A stretch of 64,000 nucleotides of DNA from Auanema rhodensis (lineage: Eukaryota > Nematoda > Chromadorea > Rhabditida > Rhabditidae): contig OZ059898.1 in the NCBI GenBank assembly GCA_964057225.1, forward strand, positions 4,092,001 to 4,156,000. Direction: 5' to 3'. A model generated the notes under the pieces. It saw only the letters and a program-made list of their open reading frames with translations, was not told the DNA's origin and did no database searches. Positions within the stretch are counted from its first letter, which is position 1. Every line of letters starts with the position of its first letter. Of this stretch, positions 15,079-27,200 are shown in pieces. The position numbers and the translations under genes were made by a program.

Positions 15079-16536
15079 TTTATTTTCTTTCTCTCATACT
15101 TACTTACTTGCTCTTACTCTATATCTTCTCTTCATCTCTTCTCTATTATTTTGTTCACAATTACAAAATCCTTCTGTGCAATCATATGATGTTGCTCATG
15201 TCAAGATTTGTTTTCAAATACATGATTACGCTGCCACATACCCAAATGAAACACTCTATAACAGTTATAAGTACTTGTGAATACTATAAATGGGAGATGA
15301 ATCATCAGCAAAGTACCTCACAGAATATCTCCTTCAGTACAAAGAGTAATGAAGTGAATGCATAAAGACATATGTGACATATGCTGTTGTTGAAGAACAC
15401 ATCTTTCCTGAACTCTCCCTCTTCGCAACCCCATCATCTCTCACCTCTTTTCTTCTCGTTTACTATCATTTTATTCCTAATAGATAGATATGTATTATAT
15501 ATTACTAGTTCTTTTTTTTTATTTTATCATATTTTCATCAGATTTATCAAAATTTTGCTAATAAGTTCCATGAAGTACTCATTACATTCTCATTCAAACG
15601 ATTTATATTTTCTGACTCCTTGACTTTTCTTTCATTCAATTAGTGTACTAGTTGTTTTTCAGAACAACTAACAAAAAACTCCTGTTTTTTTTTTACTTTT
15701 TGGTCCTCCTATGTACTGACGAAAGGTTAATTATTCTCTTTGAATGTTCTAAATCCTAATATGTAAATCTTTTAATCCGTTTTTCTTTTATGACAATTTG
15801 ACTAAAATTCATTAAGATATATATATAAATTAGGTAAATTATTCTTAATGAAAGTTAATGAGAAGATGTTGAATCTCTTATTACTTTGACGACAGTATTC
15901 AAAACATCGGAATGCTTTTTATTCAAATTAAAGTTCTTTCATTGAACTGATTAAATATAAAATAGTTTCATGGCATATTATATTTTTTTATTTCTTCATG
16001 AAAATGAAGAATATCATCTTGTTTCCGAAATAGATTGGTCATCGACCAAACGAAGGCAAACACTGTCATGCCGTTGTTTTCTTCTCGTCGTAACTGAAAA
16101 TCTTTTTTTTCTTCACATCAAATCAATCCCTCTTTTGAATCTGAAATGTTTGGGTTCAATGAAAACTCTTTTTGTAATCTTTTTGAAGTTTATTTCAATT
16201 TTCTTAATTCAACTGTCATTTCATGTTAATTTCAAGCATTTCTGCCATTTATACCAGAATTAAAATACATATTTTCTAAAAACTGACGTTGAAAGAGCAG
16301 ATGTTTCTTTTGTTGAAATTGGTATTATTGTCTTTTTGAATTATATTCTTTGCAAGTGTATTATGAACATTCCATTTAAGCCTAAAACTGTAAGCAAAAC
16401 AAACCGTTTTACCATTTTTTCATAATAGAATCAGTTTAGCTAATACTTAACGCTTAACCAGATGTTTAACTTGTGTCTTCATCATATATCAAACGTTTTC
16501 ATTGATTTTCTAAAATTCACATAAAATCAACATTAC

Positions 16537-16573
<37 letters not shown>

Positions 16574-18088
16574 TTCATATAAAATTATATAATTTGGAAA
16601 TAATTTAAGACAAATTATATTTTCAATGATTTCCAAACAATTCATTTTCTCAAATGGTCTTTGTCGTAGCGATCTAATCAATGCTTCTTATTGGCTTCGT
16701 TTCCTTGACTGAACCATATTCGTACTTACCACTTCAAGCGATAACATAATATTAAAGTGTTAATTAAATAATTAAACCATATTATAATATGTAATATGAT
16801 TAAACTATATTGAAACTTTTTTTTTTAGTTTTTGACACAAAATATCCGGCATTGTTCAATTTAAAGTTGATTTTATTTTAGTGAAATACTATTAAAGTTT
16901 TTCATTTTATCTTAGAATATTTAGCTTCTTGGTATATTTTTGAAAATTCAACAAGCTTCTTTGTTCTTCTTGAATTTTGAAGTTTGCAAAAATTTTTATT
17001 CGGAGTTCAAGATGTCAAGAATAGTCATATCAGAATAATTGCTTGAGAAAGATTTGTTCTTCATATTCTGGCTCACTATAATGTTTGTTCTGAATCAGAT
17101 GTGAACAGAATGACCTTTCATCAACTTGCTAGCATTATATCTTCAGGAATTTAGCTGTCCTCTCCCTCTCTATCTCTCCTTTGTTTCTTGCTCTCTTCAT
17201 TCTGTTTATTTATCCTTCTCAGCTAACCATTCAGCCTGATAGCCCATCTTGATTAGCAGATGAGGGCCAAATGAAAGCTTAAACCATCATATAACATTGC
17301 GACTTATTATCTCAAGTCTATTTTATTTAAAAAATAATTATTTTTGTAGTAATCTTTAGATAAATTATAATATTTATAATAAGCTTTGACTACTATATGT
17401 ATTTATCTGAAAGAATTGTATTATATAACTATACTACAGTTATATACATATATATAGTAAATGGCATATACATTTATTAAAATATTATTAGAGACGATAA
17501 GATAAACTTAATCTTGATTACCAAACCAATGATTATATCTTTATTCATATTTTTCTTTTTTTTTCAATGAATTATTTTAATTTCTTATTAATTTTTATGT
17601 ATTATTTGTTATTATATATTAAAAAAGAATATTGAAAAAAAGCAATTGTGGTTTCATAAGTTCGATCTTGATCACTTTCTAATGCCATTCTACCGGTCTT
17701 TTTAAGTTCTTATCGAAATCGACCAATCTGTCACGGTCATCGATTCTCCTCTCATTCTTTTTCTTTCTATCTCTTCTTCATTTCTTTTCATATATTTCAT
17801 GTTAAGATATATGTATATATCTATATCAATCTATATAGTTATCTGTTTCGCTTCCTTGTCTTTTCAAGGAAACAAATGAAGGTTCATTTAGTTTTAATCA
17901 ATATTATCTTCATATACATAAGTATATCAAATCAATTTTATTTATTTTATAATCAACCATACACTTATGTTCATATAGTTTATATCACATTACCTAATTT
18001 CTATTTCAATGAACATATTCATCTAATACACCTACACATATACATGTTCTTTTCATTTTATATTTTCTCATATCTACATTTTATACAG

Positions 18089-18139
<51 letters not shown>

Positions 18140-18199
18140 TACATATAAAAGTATCCGGATACATACATGCAACAGTCACAATAGTTCTTTCTCTCTATT

Positions 18200-18232
<33 letters not shown>

Positions 18233-21200
18233 CTCCCTCTCTCTCTCTTGTTTCATACTCACGCACTCAGGAAAACACGAACATATCCTGTCTTTATTTA
18301 GAATTATTGATTTGTACATATAACTAATTATCAGTTTCTTTCATTCTAAAATAACATTTTTAATTTCAACTTCATATTTTTCATTTAGTACTATTAAACT
18401 CTTATACGTTTTCTATATATTGTTAAATATATGTTTTTTTTCTAAATAGTTAACCATACAATAATAATAATAGTAAGACATACTTTAACAATTTTATTTT
18501 AACATTGGTTCACTTTCACTATATTGACGTCACTTCCGAACATATGAGCACATATAGTAATCATAAGCAGATGAATCATTGTATTGTGTGCAGTGCAGTA
18601 TATGACTACTAAAAGGCATATTATATGATTCTTTCAACAAAAAAAAGAAAACTTCTTTAATTTTTTTATTTTTTATTCAAAAATCACTCTTAATTTCTGA
18701 AATCTATGTATATGTGTGAGTGTGTAATGAGAATGTTATTCTTTTGTTTTTTTTTCATTATTTCTTCTTTAAAAATGATCATTGACTGTGTCATTCGACC
18801 CTTATTTCTTTCTAAAAATAATCTTATATATTCTTTCATTTTTTTAGTTCTGAGTCATGAATATATATTTATATATTTATTGTCTTTTTCAAAAGTTTGA
18901 AGACGTTTTCATGAATGATTACAATATAATCCTTTAATTGAGGGTTAATCTAGTCATTGATCTATCCCTAATATATTAAACTCCATTTGAATTATAAATA
19001 TGGTATTGAATGCTCTTTTATTTTCAATTTCTAAAATAAATTATTATGAGAAATGATTATGATTTCCATGTTTTCATTTTCTTTTCTTTTTTGTATTATA
19101 GGCTTTAGAGAAAAAACAAGTTCAATTAAACATTTTGTCATTTCTATTCTCAAGATCTGAAATAGTTTCATAAATATGCAATCGGATTCTTGACGGATAT
19201 GGCTGAAAGTTTTATTTGAACCTTTTCTATCTTATTTTCGTTTCCCTTTAAACTTAAAGTCATACACATACATATATACTTTAAAGTTTTATCTTAATTG
19301 TTGTCACAAAACGCAAAGCTCATCTTCTCTTACTGAAACTTTAATTGTCTTCAGATTTTTTTCTTTTTATTACTGAAAAGCACTTGTTCAATTTTTTTCA
19401 AATCGAAATTACTTAAAACTTTTGCTTAGTGAAGCTAGTGAATTAGGCTTTGGTGATAATTGATCATATCTCCTGCATTCATTTTGTTGAAAATATTTTA
19501 TTTTCGAATTTGAAGTTTAAATATCTGTTTTATTCCTCTCAGCTTTAGTCTTTTTGAACTCTGAAACATCGTTTTCCAACATTAAATAATTCAGGATCAT
19601 ATTTCGAGTGTTGTTAGAACTATTCTAAACATTATATTCTTATTCTCACTTACACAAAGACATTTATAAACTTTATATATATATCTTAACATATGATCCT
19701 TTTCTAAGTTGATAAAAATCTAAAATGGTATCTTTATTTTATATATTCAACATTTAATGTTTCTTTTTTTCGAATTATTCAATAATGGAATATATTTGAC
19801 AAGGTGTAAACGAAGTTTCAGAATATTTCTTATTTATATAACTTATCATTCTGACTCATTCTTCTATAAAAGTATTTCCTCTTGAAAAACTTGATGTAAT
19901 AATATTTATATCTTATATATTTTCATAATATCATTATATCTCAATTGAAAAATCATGTTCTATTATGATTTTAAGTTTTATTAACTATACTATTAATTTC
20001 TTTTAAATCTTAATTAAATAGTTTATTAACATGATTTACTTTTTTCGTTCTTCTTTCTGACTATCCGAATTTCCAAGTTTTATAATCTGTTGAAAAGAAT
20101 CAGGTGAAATCAGAAGATGACACACCAGAAACAAGAAAATAAGGGATGGAATAAGAGAAAAAGTGGGATAGAGAGATCTATAAAGAATGCATACGAGGTA
20201 ATGAGAGAAAGAGAGATAACAGCTCCTTTACAGTCCACTTGTTGTTTTTCTCCCTTAATTCTCTCAATTTATCATAATATCTTAGTTCGGGTTCAATAGA
20301 AGTTTTATGACTGCACTCCAGACAAAAGGCAATCGTAACAGCATTGATATTTCTTCAACAATATAACATCAACAAACATTTTAGGAAGCAATTTTAAAGT
20401 TTGTCTGAAGTAAAATTTTAATGTTATGCATCAATTAATCATATTTTCTATTATTATATACTTTATTAATAATAATATTATATATTAATATTATATATTA
20501 TTATTTATTCGAGTAAATTTTCTTTCTTTACATGGTTTATTTGTTAACTTGTCTTCATCTGCTAGATCAATAACTTATCAAATCTCTTACATTCAAGACA
20601 ACGATATTGGCACAAAACTTCTGTTAGCACTCACCATTTTCGCCACCAGATTCATCATCATGTGGCTGATCGGTTTTCTTTTATCTTTTCCGACAAATCA
20701 TCCCATTTTTCGTCTCTTCAATTTGCACTTTTGGTTTTTATGATACTTTAACGAGCCACTAGCAATTCTTATATCTTTCGTTTGTCATCTTAGCTTCTGC
20801 ATTTGATCACTTTTTGTATTCCTTGTTTTGCTAATATCAAGCTCATAGATATATATTAAATAATCTTTACTATATGGAATTTTATTTATTCTATTCTCTA
20901 CTTTTATTTTTATTGTTTTCGTACTATGTAATTATATTCTTCTTTATCAGAACCGCATTTATATAATTCAGTCTTAATCATAAAATCGACATCCAAATCT
21001 GTCGCCGCCATTAATACGGGATCGTCTTTAATACTGATTTCAAATAGAGAATTTCCGGGAATACATTTATCTCTTAAATATCAGAAGTGGTGATGTTCCC
21101 ATCCCATCCTTGTGTATGTAAAGAAAAATAAACAATAATAAATAATATCCTAATATAGAAAAAAAATTTACATTAATCCTAAATAATATTATATTTAATT

Positions 21201-24200
21201 ATAGGCTGAATGTCGATATCGAACCGATCTGGGAAATTCAACTGCAGATACAAAACCATCCGTTGATAGAGTAATAGCTTCTCTCATAAAAACAGTTGAG
21301 GAGACTCGATTCACAGCACCTGATCGGCCTCAAAGTTTGGGTATACAGCAGCAATTAAAGCCGCAGGTTAGATGATGTTCACTAATGTTTCATCATTATA
21401 CTCAACGTTAATTTATGTATGTGTGTTTAACAAATAATATTTCCCAGGATGCTACAACGCAAACATCACCATATTCAATTTCTCGATCTTCATCGTTTGA
21501 TTGGATTCATGATATGTCTGAGGGTCGTCTACGCGATTTAAATACACCACTTTGCACCCCAAGGTTGTTCAATGATCAAATTTAATTTTTATGAATTATA
21601 AAATTTAGAATTGAAGCATTCGATGCTGTCAATTTTTTATCAAAGGCACCTGAGTCTTCTTCAGAGACAGATGATGCTGATCGTGAGGTAGCTGAAGTTA
21701 CGCGAAATGCAGAGCTGGGAGTTTGTAATGTAATACCTTTGGCTAATACTTCTACAAAGTTATCGACATCAGCTGAAAAAATAATCCGAAACAAGAAGTA
21801 ACTTATTTGAAAGAAGATTTAGCGTTTATTTTGAAATTTTCTAGTCTTTTCGCTGAAATGGAAGAAAGTTTAGCCATGCTTTTACAATATGGTGAAGACA
21901 ATAAACCACAACCAATGCCTCGTAAAATAGTACCGTCCAAAGAAGTAGAACCTAAACGAAGAGCTACTCAAGGTATATATATATAAGAATATTTATAATA
22001 TATATTTATATTATAGAAATACGTCGACCTCTTCCTCAATTTCCAATGGCTGAAAGCATTTATGATAATATGTCCAATAAAACAAAATCACATGGTATGT
22101 TAATACTATAAACTCAACAATTATTTAAAATTTTCTCTTTTTCTTATTCTATATAATTTTAGACAAAGATATATCATATATAAATCATAATCTAGAAAAA
22201 GGTTCAAATTCTTCAATCAAATTATCAAAAGAATCAATGAAAGAATCAATTGATTCTAAGGTAATATTATATAATATATAGATTGATCTTTAATATTTCA
22301 AGAATGATAAGCTTTCTGTAGCAGTAGCACAACGTTCTGGAAGCTGTGAATTGTTAAATCAAGTACATTATGTATGTTTTAATTATTTTATTCAATCTTA
22401 TTTCAATTTTTTTTAGTCACCAACATCTGGTTTGAAAGACAAATTAAAGCTTGCAGGTATGTATTTCTCAAAAATAATTTTCAAACATTTTTTTTTTGAA
22501 ATTGAAAAGTCTGTAATTATTTTTTCTTGAACGTTTTTGAGCATTATGTGATACACAGCTCATGTTCCGCTCACTATTTTCTTCTTTTTTTTTTTATTTT
22601 CATCAGATTAGTGGTTCCTCAACGACTTCTAGATATAGGATGCGCTAACAAAAAAAAATTTTCTTTCTTTTATTTTCCGTTTTCTCTCTCGGAAACATAC
22701 AATGTTTTGATTTCACTAAGCCTTCTTCTGTTTTCCCTTAGTATTTCACCTTGGACAACCAAAAAGATTGAGGCGCTCTACAACAGATTGCTTAGTTGAC
22801 TTTTTTCTTTCTGACCGTATGCTTCAACTACACTTTCCATTTTTTTCTTCAATAGTTAGCTATTTTCAAAATTATAATTATGATTAAAGATAATCATTGA
22901 GCTTTCTTGAGAAATAGTTTTTATTTTCGTTGGTTTTTAGCTATTTTTATCTTTTTTATTTCAAAAGACCAATAAGCTTAAGCTGTATTATTAGAAGTAG
23001 TTAAAGGTTTTTTTCTATTATTGTCACAAAAGCTTATTACATGTCTAACTACCATTACTTTCGTTTTTTCAATCTTTGTCTACAATCATCATTCCCCTTC
23101 TCAATTTTTGTAATACAACATTTACTAGAACTTAAAGGAAATATAGATCACGGTACAAACTAGACTTTAGGATTCTATTCTAAATTCTCTTTAGAATATG
23201 TTGGAGAAGTGCTCACGTTGCGCAAATTCTAATATGAATTATTTCTTTTTTTTATCGAAAAAATATTCGTTTGAGATCATATTTAAAATTTTCAAAAACT
23301 GAAGAAATAATTTTTTAAATATTTTAATTGAATAAGTAAAGGTTCAGTCAATTTTCAAGAGAAAAAATCTTTATATATGAATATTAAATTATTTATTTTC
23401 TTTATTTTCTAAGAAAGATTCACTTATTCTCATGATGTTATTCATGTTTCCTATTTGATTATCTATTCAACCATTTGTAGACTTTCCTTCTTTCATCTAA
23501 GATAAGCTTAACACTAACAATGATTTCTTAAATCAAATATAGTATGAATATGAGAGAATAAGGCGATGACAGATGAAAGTTTCTGTAGACCTGAAAAAGC
23601 AGGAAAAGGACTTCAGATTCTAAATATTCCTCACGTTTCACGCATTATTTACATTTCCCTAGTATGAACTATATTCAGAATATTTTTGTTCATACCGTAA
23701 TCTATCTAAATCTAAAAGTTTTTTTTTTCTATTAAAGTAATACAATTTTTTTTTCTTTTTCTCTTCTTTTTATCTAACAATAAAAGTAAAAAACTTATCT
23801 TCTTAAATAATTTATAAAAAATATATATTAGTAATAGTTACAACATATATATTTATTTATTGATGTTCAGTTATTCTTTAATTAAAACCATTTGTATCAA
23901 AAATTATATGTTAAGCTTTATCTCAATCATGTTAAACATTCATAGTTTATGTTATCTTCAGCCTAATATTTGATGAATCTGTGCATCAAATGTAATTCCG
24001 TTTGAGTTGAATTCTTATATCTCAACTTCGTTCTTTTCTTCGTCAAGAATTTATTTTGTCGACTATCGCAAACTCTCAAACAGGACACCTCCTCCTCTTC
24101 TTATCGCAGGACGAAAGATACACAGACGAACAATGTGATTTATTAAGTGAGCGAAAGACGTAGATAGAGGAAAAAGAGAGTTGAGAACAAAGTTATTTAG

Positions 24201-27200
24201 ATATTAGTGATGAGAAACTAGATGTGCATTATGTCATCAAAGTATAAGCAGAGAACTGAATTATCACTTTTGCTTCTCTGAACTCTTGCGTGATTTCATT
24301 GATACCTATAACATATATACATACATATGTATGTATATATGTCAGATGACAGTCTATATTGTTTAAATCTTGTGAGATTGAGTATATATTCATCTTGCTT
24401 CTTTGATTAAGCCCAACAGTTTACTCTCGCTAGTTTTTGATTTTAATGTCAGATAATTATTTTCTTACATAATATGAATCGTAGAAATATCAATATGATT
24501 CATTTGGGGGTAATGAATATATATATTTTTTTTTAAATTTATTTATATTTATATAGATTAAAGTTTTTGGATTCTTCTTATTGACAACCTTTTTAATCTT
24601 CTACTGCTTCCGCTAACTCTTAACACTTCTCACAAGAACAAAGTTGAGAAGTTATAGTTCGATGCTTCAAGTTTTCTTTTCTTTGTTAATGTCTACCTCA
24701 GTGTTATGTTTTATTATTTCGCTATTTTTTAAAACAAAACGTACAAGTACTTTACATACAACCTGAATCTTAACTGTCAATCTCGAAACTACTTTGAAAA
24801 GCTTTTGCCAGAGAAATAGTAGCTTAACGCAAATTTTTTTGAAAACTGGAAGAAAATGCTATTATTTTCATTATGAATTATTATTTCTTAATAAAAATAA
24901 GTAAAACCAGGCTATATTCTAACTAAACTATTTATAAATACTATTTATTTATTCTGATCAACATATGTACTTGACAGTTCTTTTCCATTTTGCTTTGTCA
25001 ATTATTTAATGTGTTTCAAATCTAATTATCTATTCTCGGAAGTAGCCTTTTATTCATATCTACTAACCCAATCAGTTCCTAAGCCGCTGCTCTTTTCTCC
25101 ACAAATGGTTTCCATTTCACTGTTCGGAAGCAATCACATCCCTCTATATTCTATTCAAGTCGCCCACTTTTGAACGACACATTAGGCATGGCTAGATAAA
25201 TAGGTTTTTCTTATTTGATCAAGATGGCTAACATGTATCTACATCTTCAAATTTTATCCCATCTTTCACTTTTTATTCTCAAATGTTCATTTTTTTTAGT
25301 CCAAAAATTTTTAATAAATTTGATTTTAAAGTCTATTTATATGAATATTTATACTATTTAATAATTACATTATAAACTAATGAATTACGTTGATATTCTT
25401 GGTGATTACTAACAACGTGATCATATCCGTATCTTCTTCATCTTCAAGTATCGTGTGTCTCTGTTTTAATTTTTCTCTTTACTGATTTCCGCCCACCTAT
25501 TCAACATTTTATATTTTTTCTGTAACTATTAAATATTTGATTTATAATATATAATATAAATTAAAATTTAACTTATTATATTCCTCAGTATTCAAATACT
25601 ATCCATCTTTCTCTATCTATCTATCTATCTATGCCCCCTCTCTCTCTACCTTTATCCCTTTTTCTCATTTTCCCGCGATGACGTAAGCTTTTTGTATATT
25701 GTTCAGATTATGCTTTCGTCTTCTGCGCCGCTATACTCACAAGATGATCGTTAGCTATTACGATCAAATTGACATACTGTTATTCTTACTATTTACGGAT
25801 GAATAATGAAAAATACCAAAACTAATTAGAGATTAAATGTTTTTTTTACTATTCATCATGTTGAATGAAGAACAATTTATGATCAAACGATTGTTAATTA
25901 TAACGATTGAAGCTTAACTAGTTAATTATCTTGATCTTAATAGAATCTTCATTCAATCAGTTCAATCTAGCATTTAAATCTTAGTGACTTCACATCAACT
26001 ACCCTGTTTCCAAAAATATTATATATAATGATTGAAACAAATCTTCATTGTTTTTTTTATTTGAATTTTTGAATTGAATACCAATGTAGATAAATTTCAA
26101 TTATGGGCGCCTTTGCATTCATACTTGAAGACCAGCTGGTCGAATCATCTGCTAGCTCTTCACCATGTACATATATTGCATCAGTAATGATGAAACTATC
26201 CAGAAATTCATAATAGTTTAGAAATCTTTATATAGTTCTTCATCAAACAAACTTTTATACTATATATGTATATATAGTATAAATATTATTTTATATTTTA
26301 AAATAAAAATATATCATTGACTTTTGCATTTCAATTCAAAACTATCTTTTCTTTTCTTATGTATACTTCATATTTTTCTATGCATTTTGCTTTGATTTCC
26401 GAACAATTTTCACTTTGACAAGGACATTTTAAAAAAATATCGAAAGAAGACGATGGTAGTCGGATTAATTTACATATTCTGTCGCTATCTTGTCTGACCT
26501 TCAAGCCATTAAATCTAAAAGAGAAGCCGTTACTGGAAGAATAGCGTTTCACCTGTCGATAAAGTGTCGAGATTCTGTCAGTTTGACGGCTTTTTTTGCC
26601 ATCCTTTTCATCCTGTTCTTTTCAGTTTCTTCTTCATATTTCTTATATTCTTTATTCAAATAGTTGATTAAATATATATTTTTTCAAATATTTTATCAAG
26701 TGTCTTATACTTTATGTTTATATTTGACCACATGGAAAATTTATATGATGGTCTTTTATTATCATAAATCTTTTTCTAACTTGGAAATTAAAATCTTTTG
26801 AAAATACTGTTTTTGAAAGTTATTTCAATAGCAATCCAAATTTGATTGATGTTTAATAGACTGATTGCGTATTCTCCTACATCGATTATAAATAAAGAAA
26901 CCGTAAAAGGTAAAAAAAACTGTTTTATATGAAACTTAATAATATATATTATCTATTTGAACTATTTTATCTTCTTAACTATCTAGTTAATTATTTCCTT
27001 TTTATATCGAATAGTTAACTAATAATTAATTATTTGAGTTACATCCTTTTATAGATGAATAATCGATGTAGTGATGAGGTAAAGAGTAAAATTTTCCGTT
27101 TTTATTCATTTACCGAGGGTCAATTGTTTAATTGGTTAACGTAGTTTGAGAGTGTAGAGTAGAAAGAGGAGGAGATAGAAGATATATGAAGAAAGGTATT

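Larger units (their letters stand above)
13918..21204 (+). other. giant intron 14 of the DLC-like gene (7.3 kb)
   Basis: Donor gttagt, acceptor aattatag. It separates N-terminal exons 2-14 from the pre-SAM exons. It holds most simple repeats of the window: (TC)n, two TA tracts, and a TC/TA compound tract. Islets of less AT-rich DNA occur at 13970-14110, 14330-14470 (with octamer atgcaaat at 14367), 17640-17760 and 20990-21120 (with ttccgggaa at 21053). No coding exon could be supported; the long pyrimidine-rich ORFs here are low-complexity. Confidence 0.6.

Noticed and set aside
14947-15623. Overlapping + strand ORFs rich in Leu, Ser and Phe
   Set aside because: They run through the CT repeat and T-rich intron DNA; low complexity.
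15970-16263. 97-codon + strand ORF in the 7.3-kb intron
   Set aside because: T-rich, hydrophobic, no acceptor or donor at matching phase with the neighbouring exons.
17876-18148. 90-codon + strand ORF rich in Tyr and Ile
   Set aside because: Created by the TA microsatellite and AT-rich DNA; no protein-like composition.
20117-20299. 60-codon + strand ORF preceded by a cag acceptor
   Set aside because: Ends in low-complexity sequence, and the acceptor frame hits a stop; no homology.
26331-26552. 73-codon - strand ORF with two Cys pairs in the 6.1-kb intron
   Set aside because: No splice acceptor at the start and AT-driven end; could not be tied to any gene.
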